A stretch of DNA of 64,000 nt from JANXQG01 sp963709175 (GTDB taxonomy: Bacteria; Planctomycetota; Planctomycetia; Pirellulales; Thermoguttaceae), in assembly GCA_963709175.1 (NCBI GenBank), contig CAVPVK010000003.1, positions 620,001-684,000 on the forward strand. The letters are read 5' to 3'. A model generated the notes under the pieces. That model ran no database searches and was not told the DNA's origin. It saw only the letters and a program-made list of their open reading frames with translations. This document shows, one piece after another, positions 36,125-45,491 of the stretch (the first letter of the stretch is position 1; each line of letters begins with the position of its first letter). The translations under genes and the position numbers were made by a program.

Positions 36125-37603
36125 ATGTCTGTCTATGCCACTTGGCTCCTCCTCGCCGGCATCGTGGTGATGTTCATGCACATCGGTTTTGCCATGATCG
36201 CCACGGGATTCTGCCGGGCCAAGAATGCGCTGGACACCATGACTATGAACCTCCTGCTTTTTCCCCTGAGTTGCCTCGCCTTCTGGATCTACGGATTTGC
36301 CCTGGGCTGGGGAAACTTCACCAACGGCGCCGTGGCGCCCGGCTGGTCGGCAAACCTTGAGTTGCCCAGTACGATCCTCAATCGTGGTTTGGGGATCATC
36401 GCCCTGCGGGACGAGGCCGGCAAACCGAGCGGCGGGTATGCCTACGGCCTCGCCGGCAGCAAGGGGTTCTTCCTCGCTGGATTGGATCCGAGTGTTGCGG
36501 GCGTCCCGCCTGCCAACGGTAATGCAAGCGTCTCGCCTGAATCAAGCAGCGGGGACCGCCGCACCACTGGTCCGGAAGGCCACGGCACCATGGGGGCACT
36601 GGCCTTCTTCTTTTTCATGATGGCCTTGATCGACAAAGCGGCGCTCGTACCCGCCGGGGCCATGGTCGAGCGCTGGCGGTGGAAGAATTTCTGTCTTTAC
36701 GGGCTGTGGGTTGTATTGCCGCTGGTGTTGGCTGCCAACTGGATCTGGGGCGGCGGCTGGCTGGCCCGCGCCGGGCTGAATTGGCGGCTGGGGCACGGTG
36801 TCGTCGATTTCGCAGGAGCGGGCGTGATCCACAGTCTGGGCGGCGTGATCGCCCTGGTCGGCGCGGTGTTGCTGGGGCCGTGCGCGGGAAAGTATCGCGG
36901 AGGTCGTCCCCAGCCCTTGCCCGGCCACCACGTCCCCATGGTGGTTTTAGGCAGCCTGGTCGTGGCCTTCGGCTGGTTCGCCTGGAATGCCGGCTGCGCC
37001 CTTGCCGGGACCGATCTTTCACTGAGCGGCGTGGTGGTGAACACAACCTTCGCGGCCGTCGGCGGCACGCTGGCCGCGATGCTCACGCTGGAGGCCAAGA
37101 AAATGAAACCGGATCCTACGCTCATCTGCAACGGCATGATCGCCGGATTGGTGGCCGTCAGCGGCCCCTGTCCGTTCGTCGACACCTGGGCGGCGCTGCT
37201 CATCGGCGCGGTCGCGGGAAGCGTGGTCGTGATCGGCGTGCTGCTCCTGGAGCGCCGCGGCATCGACGATCCGGTGGGGGCGATCTCGGTACACGGAGTG
37301 GCTGGGCTATGGGGCCTGCTGGCGGTGGGCATCTTCGCCAACGGCCGCCATGGCGCCGGTTTCAATGGCGTCGCCAACGGCGTCCGCGGCCTGCTCTATG
37401 GAGACGTGGGCCAGTTCGCCGCCCAAGTGATCGGCGCCGTGGTGCTGGTCGTTTTCGGCCTGCTCGCGGCCTGGATCGGATTCCAACTCAGCAATCGTTA
37501 TTTTCCCATGCGCGTCACGCGAGACGTCGAATTGGAAGGGCTCGACGGCCCTGAGCTCGGTGCACTGGCCTATCCCGATTTTGCCCTTAGCCGGCACGCT
37601 TAG
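36125..37603 (+). CDS. amt: Ammonium transporter (Amt/MEP/Rh family)
   Basis: 492 residues with about 11 helices. Amt signatures are visible: GFALGWGNFTNG, FFFFMMALIDKAALVPAGAMVERW, FGWFAWNAGCALAG, CNGMIAGLVAVSGPCPFV and GVAGLWGLLAVGIFANG (the last with the twin-histidine region HGVAG). The protein conducts ammonium/ammonia at low external concentration and is normally gated by P-II, which is encoded 142 bases downstream. A short low-complexity run, AGVPPANGNASVSPESSS (about residues 124-141), interrupts the loop after GFFLAGLD and looks like an inserted repeat. An ATG at 36125 follows a TATAAT-like box. Confidence 0.92.
   Translation: MSVYATWLLLAGIVVMFMHIGFAMIATGFCRAKNALDTMTMNLLLFPLSCLAFWIYGFALGWGNFTNGAVAPGWSANLELPSTILNRGLGIIALRDEAGKPSGGYAYGLAGSKGFFLAGLDPSVAGVPPANGNASVSPESSSGDRRTTGPEGHGTMGALAFFFFMMALIDKAALVPAGAMVERWRWKNFCLYGLWVVLPLVLAANWIWGGGWLARAGLNWRLGHGVVDFAGAGVIHSLGGVIALVGAVLLGPCAGKYRGGRPQPLPGHHVPMVVLGSLVVAFGWFAWNAGCALAGTDLSLSGVVVNTTFAAVGGTLAAMLTLEAKKMKPDPTLICNGMIAGLVAVSGPCPFVDTWAALLIGAVAGSVVVIGVLLLERRGIDDPVGAISVHGVAGLWGLLAVGIFANGRHGAGFNGVANGVRGLLYGDVGQFAAQVIGAVVLVVFGLLAAWIGFQLSNRYFPMRVTRDVELEGLDGPELGALAYPDFALSRHA
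36494..36540 (+). repeat. In-frame repeat-like insert in amt
   Basis: tgttgcgggcgtcccgcctg, followed by ccaacggtaatgcaagcgtc and tcgcctg, encodes AGVPPANGNASVSP. Its core (gcgggcgtcccgcctgcc) resembles the noncoding segment gcgggtgtctcgcctgccgg at about 7707-7726, upstream of the DUF11-type gene. This suggests a mobile or expanded repeat that stayed in frame. Confidence 0.5.
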
Positions 37604-37621
37604 TTGGGGAGGCAGGAGTTG

Positions 37622-37692
37622 GAATCTCAGATCTCGGATTTCGGATATTTTAGATCTCAAATCCCAAATTTCAAATTTCAAATCTGAGATTC
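37622..37692. repeat. AT-rich palindromic element between amt and glnB
   Basis: Arms GAATCTCAGAT (37622-37632) and ATCTGAGATTC (37682-37692) are exact inverted repeats. Between them are several short direct repeats of (t)caaat/tcggat type. It fills most of the 142-bp gap. It could act as a hairpin between the two cistrons, or simply be a dispersed element. Confidence 0.7.
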
Positions 37693-37745
37693 GTATCCGA
37701 TCGCCAGCATTGTCCCACTGAACACGGAAAACCAAGCGAAGATCC

Positions 37746-38084
37746 ATGAAAAAAATTGAAGCTATCATCCGCCATTTCAAGCTCGATGACGTCAAGGACG
37801 CCTTGAATCGCCAGGGTATCAAAGGCATGACCGTAACCGAAGTCTCCGGTTTCGGGCGGCAAAAAGGCCATGCCGAGATGTACCGTGGGGCCGAGTATGT
37901 TGTCGATTTCATCCCCAAGATCAAACTCGAAGTCGTCGTCACCACGGAGGAGGCGGCTGGCGTGATCGAGACGATTTGCAGCGTCGCCCGCACCGGGCAG
38001 GTTGGAGACGGAAAGATCTTTGTTTCCGATCTGACGGGCGTCGTCCGTATCCGCACCGGCGAGACGGGTGAACCGGCGATTTAA
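37746..38084 (+). CDS. glnB: Nitrogen regulatory protein P-II
   Basis: 112 residues, full length for the GlnB/GlnK family. The T-loop GRQKGHAEMYRGAEYVVDFIPK includes Tyr51, the uridylylation site. The C-terminal signature VGDGKIFVSDLTGVVRIRTGE is intact. P-II senses 2-oxoglutarate and ATP/ADP and gates Amt, glutamine synthetase regulation and often N-acetylglutamate kinase. Location immediately after amt suggests a GlnK-type role (channel gating), although GlnB and GlnK cannot be separated by sequence alone. It follows the AT-rich palindrome. Confidence 0.95.
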   Translation: MKKIEAIIRHFKLDDVKDALNRQGIKGMTVTEVSGFGRQKGHAEMYRGAEYVVDFIPKIKLEVVVTTEEAAGVIETICSVARTGQVGDGKIFVSDLTGVVRIRTGETGEPAI

Positions 38085-38179
38085 GCGCCGATCGCAGAGA
38101 CTGTCATCGAGATCCGCGGAAGTCGGATTCAGAACGGCTCCCCAGGTGCGATTGCCAAAGCAGGTCGCGCAGGGGCGCT

Positions 38180-39552
38180 TTATTTGTTACGCACAACCAC
38201 CACGCGGAGATCGCACACATTCGTATGCGTCGGGCCCGTCTTCAGCAGGGCATCCAGCGGCGCAAAGAAGTGATACGCGTCGTTGCGGGCCAGAAAGTCC
38301 CGCGGTGACAACTCCCGCTGGCGGGCCGCCTCAATGACCCGTGCGTGGAAAAACGCCCCGGCGGCGTCGGTCGGGCCGTCCTCGCCGTCGGTCCCCGCGG
38401 AAAGGAAGGCAACGTCGCGGCCCCCGTCGTCCCAAAAGTCATCCAAGGCCGCCAGGACAAGCTGCTGGTTCCGCCCGCCCAGGCCCCGCTGTGAGGGCCC
38501 TACCAGCCGCACCACCGGTTCGCCGCCGCTGATCAGGCAGTCGGGTCCTGAACCGCACCCCGACCGAGGGTACCTGGTACCCGCCCCGTCGCGCATCTGC
38601 CGCGCCATGGCAGCCAGGTGGCGGCCGACGTCTTCCGCCTGTCCTTCCGATTGCCGGGCGCTGATCATGGCGTGGGAATAGCCGCGTCGCTCGGCCTCCA
38701 TGCCCGCCGCGTCGACCGCCGTGGCGTTGTTGCCGATCACCAGGTTCGTCACCGGGCAGGCGGCCGGTTGGCGCGACCGACCGTGCTGCTGCAGCCATGT
38801 GACCACGGCGCCGGAATCTCGGCTTCGCACGGAGCAAATTGCCGCAGCAGGGCCAGGGCCTCGGCGGGCGTGGAGCGGTCCTCAACCGTCGGGCCGGACG
38901 CGATCAGGTCCAGCGGATCGCCCAACACGTCGGAGATAATGAGCGAAACGAGTCTTCCGGCGCGGCATGCCCGGGCGAGCCCTCCGCCCTTGATGCGGCT
39001 GAGTTGCTTGCGGACCGTGTTGAGCTGCTCGATATTCGCGCCGGCCGCGCTGAGCAGCCGCGTGACGGCGAGCTTGTCGTCCAGGGTAATCGCCTCCACG
39101 GGAGCGGGCAGCAGGGCCGAGCCGCCGCCGGAGAGCAAGCAGAGACAGAGGTCGTCCGCTGCGAGCGACGCTACCAGTCGCAGGATTTCTGCCGCGCCGG
39201 CCGCGCCTTCGGCCGTCGGCTCGTTGACGCCCGCCGGCCGCGAGGCATGCAAATGGATCCATTCCAGCGGGCGGACACAGTCGGCGGGCACGTTGATCCA
39301 GCCGTTGAGTTGTTTCTCTTTCGCCCAGCGCGGTCCGAAGGCTTCTTCCAAACCAGCCGCCATGCCGGCGCCCGCTTTGCCCGCTCCCACGACGACGATC
39401 CGTCGCACCTTGGGCAGGGAGATTTCCTCGTCGCCGATAGTCAGCGTCGAACCTTCGACGTGCATTGCATCGCGCACGAGTTGATCGGAGCGGACGGCGG
39501 CGAGACCGGCATGCCAGATGGCCAGGGCGTCGGTGAGAATATTGGGTGACAC
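38180..39552 (-). CDS. MOFRL-type glycerate 2-kinase (one frameshift)
   Basis: Phosphorylates D-glycerate to 2-phosphoglycerate. The first frame (39552 to about 38810) carries VVVGAGKAGAGMAAGLEE, LCLLSGGGSALLPAP, TVRKQLSRIKGGGLA and SDVLGDPLDLIASGPTV. One base is missing near 38808-38812. The second frame goes on with VTNLVIGNNATAVDAA, CLISGGEPVVRL, GGRNQQLVLAAL and FLSAGTDGEDGPTDAAGAF, ending in the MOFRL tail TGPTHTNVCDLRVVVV. The joined length of about 457 is normal. A GAGTRYPRSG stretch carrying the palindrome gggtacctggtaccc (38568-38582) looks like a small in-frame insert. The start is not ATG-unique. Confidence 0.88.
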
Positions 39553-39561
39553 TGCTGCTTG

Positions 39562-39984
39562 TTACTCGCCAATCACTTTGATCAGCACCCGCTTGGCCCT
39601 TCTGCCGTCAAACTCGCCATAAAAAATCTGTTCCCACGGTCCGAAATCGAGGCGGCCCTTGGTGATGGCGACCACGACTTCGCGGCCCATGATCTGGCGT
39701 TTCATGTGGGCGTCGGCGTTGTCCTCGCCCGTGCGGTTGTGATGGTATCGCTGCGACGAGGGGTCGAAAGGGGCAAGCTCCTCGAGCCACTGCTGGTAGT
39801 CTTCGTGCAGGCCCGACTCGTTGTCGTTGATGAATACGCTGGCGGTGATGTGCATCGCGTTGCAAAGGACCATGCCTTCCTGGACACCGCTCTTCTTCAC
39901 TGCCGCCTCAACCTGCGGCGTGAGGTTCACGAACCCCATCCGCTTGGGCACATTCATTGTCAAGTATTCAGTATAGGATTTCAT
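39562..39984 (-). CDS. YjbQ/UPF0047 family protein
   Basis: 140 residues, the normal size. Motifs are GMVLCNAMHITASVFINDNESGLHEDYQQWL and RTGEDNADAHMKRQIMG, with the three conserved histidines (MHITAS, HHNRTGEDNADAH) thought to bind a metal, and the terminal RAKRVLIKVIGE. Family members show weak thiamine-phosphate-synthase activity in vitro, but their physiological role is unsettled. The gene ends nine bases from the glycerate kinase start on the same strand, so both may be co-transcribed. Confidence 0.88.
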   Translation of the reverse strand: MKSYTEYLTMNVPKRMGFVNLTPQVEAAVKKSGVQEGMVLCNAMHITASVFINDNESGLHEDYQQWLEELAPFDPSSQRYHHNRTGEDNADAHMKRQIMGREVVVAITKGRLDFGPWEQIFYGEFDGRRAKRVLIKVIGE

Positions 39985-40123
39985 GGTGATTTATTTTAGG
40001 TGGAAACGCCGTCGCCTGCAACGTCTTGCCCGCCAGCTCCGCATTTCCCCGCCAAATCGACACGCCCGGCTCGGCATGCTAGAATTGAGAGCTTCGCCTG
40101 AAAAAAATCCTCGGAACCCCGCC

Positions 40124-41843
40124 ATGAACCGCCGGCTTCGCTGCATCGCCCCGCTGCTTCTGATTTTCCTGCTCACCACCACATTCGCCAAGCGCGCTCC
40201 TGCGCGTGACGCCCTTTCCACCCCGGCCTCGGTGCTCGAACTCCAGCGCGAATATCGCGCCGATCAAGCGAGCTTGCGTGACGCGAGCGAGCTGCCCGCG
40301 TCGGAAGCCTATCTCGATCGGCAACGTCAATTGGACCAGCGGTGGCTGGAGCGGCTGGACCAGTTCGACTTTGCCGCGCTCGATGCCCGCCAGAAGGCCG
40401 ACTTCCTGCTGCTGCGGAGCCAGATCCGGGCCGCCCTCGACGAAACCGCTCGGGCGAAACAACGGTTGGGCGAGATCGCGCCGCTGGTGCCCTTTCGCAC
40501 CACGATCCACGAACTGGAAACGGCCCGTCGGCACTGGGGGGCCCCGGACGTCCAGGCCGCGGCGAGAAAGGTCGCGGAGCTGATGACCGCCGTCAAGCTC
40601 GCCAGCGAACATCTGCCCAAGCCGGGCGGCAAGACGACCGCGGCGGCGGCCCTCCGCGCTGCGAACAGTGTGCGGGCATTGCAGGAGGTGCTTAAGCGCT
40701 GGTACTCCTTTTACGAGGGATATCAACCGGGCTTCACCTGGTGGCTGAAGAAACCCTGCGACGATGCCTCCAAGCAACTCGACGAGTATGCCAAGCACGT
40801 CCGCGAAGACCTTGCCGGAATCAAGGGCAAGGACGATGACCCGTTGGTCGGCGAGCCGCTGGGGGCCGAGGCCCTGGCGGCCGACATCCGGCGCGAGTGG
40901 CTGCCGTACACGGCCGACGAGTTGATTGCTATCGGCGAGCGCGAGTTCGTCTTCTGCGAAGTGGAAATGAAGAAGGCCGCGCGGGAGATGGGGCTGGGCG
41001 ACGACTGGAAGGCTGCCTTGGCCCGCGTCAAGGCCGACTACGCGCCGCCGGGCCAGCAGGATGCGCTGAGTAGCGGGCATCGCCCGGGAGGTCACCGAGT
41101 TCGTCAAACGCCGCGAGTTGGTCACGGTGCCGCCGTTGTGCGAAGAATCGTGGGGATTGACGATGATCTCGCCGGAGACGCTAAAGACCATTCCCTATGC
41201 GGCCTACAACGGCCGGCAGATGATGGTGGCCTATGCGAGCGGCGAAATGAGCCAGGAGGACAAGATCATGGTCATGCGGGGCAACAACCGCCACTTCACG
41301 CGGCTGGTCATCCCGCACGAGCTGATCCCCGGCCATCATCTACAGCAATACTACGAGGCCCGCGGTCCGCAGCGGCAATTCTCCACGCCCTTTTACGTCG
41401 AAGGCTGGGCCTTGTACTGGGAGTTGCGGCTCTGGGACCTGGGCTGGGCCAAAACGCCCGAGGACCGCATCGGCATGCTCTTCTGGCGGATGACCCGCGC
41501 GGCGCGGGTGACGCTCACATTGAAATACCATCTCGGACGCATTACGCCCGAAGACATGGTCACGTTCCTCGTGGATCGCGTGGGACACGAAAAGCTGGGA
41601 GCCCGCGGCGAGGTGCGGCGATTCATCCAGGCCGAGCCGCTCTACCAGGTCGGCTATCTCATCGGCGGTCGACAGATCCTCGCCCTGCACGACGAGATGG
41701 TCGGCCCCGGCAAGCTCAGCGAGCGGCAGTTCCACGATGCGGTGCTGGAGCAAGGCCCCATGCCCATCGAGCTGCTGCGGGCTGCGATGCGGGGCATTCC
41801 GCTGCCGAAAGACGCCGGGCCGTCGTGGCGGTTCGCAGGGTGA
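40124..41843 (+). CDS. Secreted DUF885 family metallopeptidase-like protein (one frameshift)
   Basis: Start ATG 40124 gives a signal peptide (about 1-30, PLLLIFLLTTTFAKRAPA). The frame runs through the helical DUF885 domain and breaks near 41066-41072 with one extra base. It resumes as AREVTEFVKRRELVTVPPL, then YNGRQMMVAYASGEM and the zinc-site-like VIPHELIPGHHLQQYY with a downstream glutamate helix (VEGWALYWELRLWDLGW). Joined length is about 573 residues, normal for DUF885. Members are predicted metal-dependent carboxypeptidases or hydrolases, and the substrate is unknown. It is divergent from the YjbQ gene. Confidence 0.82.
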
Positions 41844-41846
41844 AGA

Positions 41847-42692
41847 TCATTTGCTTGCCGCATACTTCCAAGCGGCCGCTTCTTCGCCGTCCAACCGCAA
41901 CGTCAGGCACTTGGCCGATCCGCCCGACTTGACGAACTCGCCCAGCGGCGTGGCAACCGGCTGGTAACCGCGAGATTCCAGTTCGCGGTGCAGCAGCGGA
42001 CAGCCGACGTTGGTGACCACGGTCCGGCCGACGACGACCGCGTTGCAGGCGAAGTTCCATGCCTCGGACTCGGCCACGGGTATCAACTGCTCGACCACTC
42101 CCCGCAAGGCCCGTCGGCCGTAGTCGTCGAATGCCTGGGGATAATAGATCGCCATGCCGGGCGAAAGCGGACAGAAGCAGGTATCCAGGTGGTAGTAGCG
42201 GGGATCGACCAGTTCCAGCGAGATCACGCGGCAACCCAACGAATCGCCCACTTGTTGGTGACCGCCGATCGCCGTGCGAATGCGGTAGCCCGCTAGCAAC
42301 GTGTCGCCGCAGAAGAGGGCATCGCCGGCCCCCTCGAAAAACGTGTCCGCTTTGAGGAAGCGGAGCTCGAAACCGTGCTCGGTGAGCCAGGTCTGGGCGT
42401 AGGCTTCCTCGACCTGCCTTTGCGGATGGCGAAAACGGGCGGGAATCGCCACATTGCCGTAGATCATCGCCGCATTGGCGGTGAAGACCAGGTCGGGCAT
42501 GCCGGGCAGCGGCGCGATGCATTCGATTTTCGCCCCGGATCGCTCCAAGATTCCTCGCAGGTCCTGCCATTGCGTCATGGCCAGATTGCCGTCGGCCCCC
42601 AGCCTGCGGTTCATCCAAGGGTTGATCTCGTATTCAATGCCGTAGTGGTCCGGCGGACACATGAGGATGCGGGGTTGCGGCATGGGAAGCAT
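41847..42692 (-). CDS. argZ: Arginine dihydrolase/deiminase-like guanidino-group-modifying enzyme
   Basis: 281 residues of the DDAH/amidinotransferase superfamily. Residues aligning with the cyanobacterial arginine dihydrolase ArgZ are present: DLVFTANAA (Asn near 73), YYHLDTCF (His168) and the nucleophile in GGSAKCLTL (Cys262). ArgZ converts arginine to ornithine, CO2 and two ammonia. In cyanobacteria it forms the N-terminal half of a protein whose C-terminal half is the TIGR00300 domain; here that domain is the adjacent gene upstream (90-base gap, same strand). A start at the internal ATG at 42683 is equally likely. Dihydrolase versus deiminase or DDAH activity needs assay. The symbol is provisional. 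Confidence 0.75.
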   Translation of the reverse strand: MLPMPQPRILMCPPDHYGIEYEINPWMNRRLGADGNLAMTQWQDLRGILERSGAKIECIAPLPGMPDLVFTANAAMIYGNVAIPARFRHPQRQVEEAYAQTWLTEHGFELRFLKADTFFEGAGDALFCGDTLLAGYRIRTAIGGHQQVGDSLGCRVISLELVDPRYYHLDTCFCPLSPGMAIYYPQAFDDYGRRALRGVVEQLIPVAESEAWNFACNAVVVGRTVVTNVGCPLLHRELESRGYQPVATPLGEFVKSGGSAKCLTLRLDGEEAAAWKYAASK

Positions 42693-42782
42693 TGAGGGGA
42701 GAAGGGGGAGGAGAGAGGGTTGGGAAGAAAGCGTTATGGCATCGCCCCTGCTCCCTTTCTTTCCGACAAAGCCGCCAATTCA

Positions 42783-44015
42783 TCAACCAAGGCGCAAGAA
42801 CGGGGCCACGTCCGTGACCAGGCTTACCGTCTGGAAAGAACCTCGGTCGGCCAGCTTGATGGCGGTCGAGGGATTGATGTCCACGCACACGACGCGGACC
42901 CATGACGGCAGCAGATTGCCCACGGCGATAGAGTGCAGCGTCGTGGCGATCATCAGGCAAAAGGAAACGTCGTGGAGTTTTTCCCGCATGAGTTGCTGCG
43001 CCACCAGCACGTCGGTCACGACGTCGGGCAGCGGGCCGTCGTCGCGGATGCTGCCGGCCAGGAGATAGTCGACTCCGTGGCGAACGCACTCGTACATCAC
43101 CCCGGTGCGCAACTCGCCTTTTTCGACGGCGGGCCGGATTCCGCCCAGACGCCGAATGCGGTTGATAGCGCGAAGATGATGGGCATGGCCCGATTCCGCC
43201 AAGATGCCGCGATCAAGGTAGACGCCGAGGCTCGTACCGAAGAGGGCTTGCTCGATGTCGTGCGTGGCCAGGGCGTTGCCGGCCAGGAGCAGGTCCACGT
43301 AGCCCATGCGGATGATCTGCTCGAGAAACTCGCCGCTGCCGGTGTGGATGACGGCCGGACCAGCGACGACCGCCGTACGGCCGCCCTCGGCGTGATTTTC
43401 GGCCAGTTGCCGCGCGATCTGGCGGATGGCCACGTTCTTGGGTTTCTCGGTGGAGACGTTGCTGCCCATGAATTCAAAGGTCTGCGGTCCCCGCGAACGC
43501 TCTTCGGGGAAAACTCGCACTCCGCTGTGGCCGACGACGATCTGGTCGCCCAGACGGGCGTCGTCCATCGCGAGGCAGCGAGCGGTCATGGCAGGAACGT
43601 CCACGGCGATCGCGCAATCCATCTCTTGATCGGCAGCCTGCAACCAGCGGCCGGCGACGCGGACCTCGGTCCGCTGGTTGGTCGTGCTGTAAAAATCCTC
43701 GGGAAAAGTGCCCGCGATATCGACCGCGACGAGGCAGCAATCGCGGACATCCGTGGGGGCCGCGCCGTGGTCGGCGATCTGGGCGAGAATCTTCCCCAGG
43801 ACCTGTTCGTCGTCGGCCCGCACCTCCAGCAAGGCATAGCTGGGATCATTCCGCGCCTGCCCGATCGTAATTTCCTTGATTTTGAAGTTGCCGCCGCTGC
43901 CGGAAATGGAATCGAGGATTTTAGGGAGAATGAGGCTGTCGATAATGTGTCCGCGAACCTCGACCTCCTCGACAAAAGGACCGCCGTCGGACTTGGATTT
44001 CCATGGTGCGTTCAT
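42783..44015 (-). CDS. TIGR00300 (LOR/SDH-like) protein, probable ornithine cyclodeaminase
   Basis: 410 residues from ATG 44015 (GAGG seven bases upstream); the frame extends further but without homology. N-terminal VEEVEVRGHIIDSLILPKILD and the block AVDIAGTFPEDFYSTTNQRTEV are typical of the LOR/SDH-type module. A Rossmann-like C-terminal part contains VVAGPAVIHTGSG, LLAGNALATHDIEQALFGTSLGV and YLLAGSIRDDGPLPDV. In cyanobacterial ArgZ/AgrE this module follows the dihydrolase domain and converts ornithine to proline. Here it is a separate gene, first in the two-gene unit with the dihydrolase-like enzyme. Confidence 0.8.
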   Translation of the reverse strand: MNAPWKSKSDGGPFVEEVEVRGHIIDSLILPKILDSISGSGGNFKIKEITIGQARNDPSYALLEVRADDEQVLGKILAQIADHGAAPTDVRDCCLVAVDIAGTFPEDFYSTTNQRTEVRVAGRWLQAADQEMDCAIAVDVPAMTARCLAMDDARLGDQIVVGHSGVRVFPEERSRGPQTFEFMGSNVSTEKPKNVAIRQIARQLAENHAEGGRTAVVAGPAVIHTGSGEFLEQIIRMGYVDLLLAGNALATHDIEQALFGTSLGVYLDRGILAESGHAHHLRAINRIRRLGGIRPAVEKGELRTGVMYECVRHGVDYLLAGSIRDDGPLPDVVTDVLVAQQLMREKLHDVSFCLMIATTLHSIAVGNLLPSWVRVVCVDINPSTAIKLADRGSFQTVSLVTDVAPFLRLG

Positions 44016-44182
44016 CGCTTGCCTCATGCGGTTTGGGTCATTATGCGATAATTCTAGATCATGGCCGATCTCTGGGCAAACCGCCACGGCTTTCCTCTTG
44101 CCACGGTTGTCGGCAGTCCGTATACTCCCCGCCCATGGGCTAATCCTATTCTCCATTCTCCAGAAGCAAGGAGGCTTCAGGC

Positions 44183-45436
44183 ATGGGGTCGCGATATGCT
44201 GTCAAAACTCTTCTCTTGTTCGGGGCCGTTTTTCCTTGGTGTGTGGCTGTCGCTCTCGCGCAAACTCCGGGCGGCTACGTGCCCGACACGGCGTGGCGGC
44301 CTGCTGCTGGGGTCGCCAGTGGTACGACGGCTCCGGCGTCACCCGCCTCGCTTTCCCCCGTCTTTACGCCGCCCGCCGCGGCGGCCGGCAACCCGTTTCT
44401 CGCCCCGCCTCAGGCGGTAGCTCGCCGCAGTCTCCGCGTGACCGTGGGCAGCGGCACATTGCCCAATGAACAGGGGCAGGTCTGGCGGGAATACGACATC
44501 AGCCAGTACACGGCCCGCGTGACCACCACAAAACGGCCGGAGCAGGCGATCATCGATTGGATTCTGCACGAGACCGGCTACGAAGTTTGGCATAATGAGC
44601 CGCTAGGCGTTCTGAGCGCTTCATCGCGGAGCTTGCGAGTTTATCATACCCCGCAGATGCAGGCCGTAGTGGCCGACATCGTGGAACGATTCGTGGTCAG
44701 CGAGGCGGAGACCCACACCTTCAGCCTTCGCGTGGCGACGATCGATAGTCCCGACTGGCGGATCGCCGCCCATCGCACACTGCGGCCCATTCCCGCCCAG
44801 ACGCCGGGCGTTTGTGCCTGGTTAATGTCCAAGGAAGAGGCCGCGGTGTTGCTGAACACGTTGCAGCGGCGAAGCGACTATCGCTCCCATACATCGAACG
44901 ATTTGCACGTCAACAATGGCCAGACGACGGCGATTTCCGCCCTTCGCGCGCGGCCCTTTATTCGCGACGTGAATCCGCGGCCCGACGCCTGGCAGGGCTA
45001 CGAGAACCTGCCCGGCACGATCGACGAAGGCTTTTCCTTGGAGTTCCAGCCGCTGATGTCGGTCGACCGCCGTTGGGTCGATGCGATGTTCAAGTGCCAG
45101 ATCGATCAGGTGGAAAAGCTGTTGCCGGTGATGTTGGAAGTGCCCACGCAGACCTCGCCTCGGCAGCGGGCCCGCGTGGAAGTGCCCCAGATGTCGAATT
45201 TCCGTTTCGCCGAGCGCTTCCGCTGGCCGACGGACCAGGTCCTGGTTCTCAGTCTGGGCGTTGTGGCCTTGCCGGTGCCCGTTGACTCGACGCCGACCCT
45301 GGCCGGCCTGCCGCTGCCCCTGCCCAGTTCGCCGCCGCGGGCCGACCTGCTGGTGATCGTCGAAGGAAAGGGACCGCTCGCCGAAACACCCGGCGCCGTC
45401 CAGGCAACCGCGCCGGGGCAGTTGCAACGGCAATAA
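44183..45436 (+). CDS. Secreted secretin-like (N1/secretin-fold) protein
   Basis: 417 residues; ATG 44183 has AAGGAGG nine bases before it. A signal peptide (about 1-26) is followed by a Pro/Ala-rich linker. A domain of secretin-N type (about 110-175, AIIDWILHETGYEVWH...VADIVERFVVSE) comes next, then a beta-rich region (about 235-370) with NGQTTAISALRARPFIRDV and DEGFSLEFQPLMSVD reminiscent of the secretin beta-lips. No full secretin pore domain is evident. It may be a periplasmic partner of a type II or pilus-like system (inference); no other such genes are nearby. It lies between the arginine genes and argG but on the opposite strand. Confidence 0.55.
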   Translation: MGSRYAVKTLLLFGAVFPWCVAVALAQTPGGYVPDTAWRPAAGVASGTTAPASPASLSPVFTPPAAAAGNPFLAPPQAVARRSLRVTVGSGTLPNEQGQVWREYDISQYTARVTTTKRPEQAIIDWILHETGYEVWHNEPLGVLSASSRSLRVYHTPQMQAVVADIVERFVVSEAETHTFSLRVATIDSPDWRIAAHRTLRPIPAQTPGVCAWLMSKEEAAVLLNTLQRRSDYRSHTSNDLHVNNGQTTAISALRARPFIRDVNPRPDAWQGYENLPGTIDEGFSLEFQPLMSVDRRWVDAMFKCQIDQVEKLLPVMLEVPTQTSPRQRARVEVPQMSNFRFAERFRWPTDQVLVLSLGVVALPVPVDSTPTLAGLPLPLPSSPPRADLLVIVEGKGPLAETPGAVQATAPGQLQRQ

Positions 45437-45491
45437 TAGTACGCCAGCCTTTCCACATCGGCTGTTACGGGCCTGAGCGTGTTCTCCCTGC

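Noticed and set aside
34738..36126. Minus-strand frame of 462 codons antisense to the permease
   Set aside because: Low-complexity His/Arg/Gly-rich translation with no homology, fully inside the permease gene.
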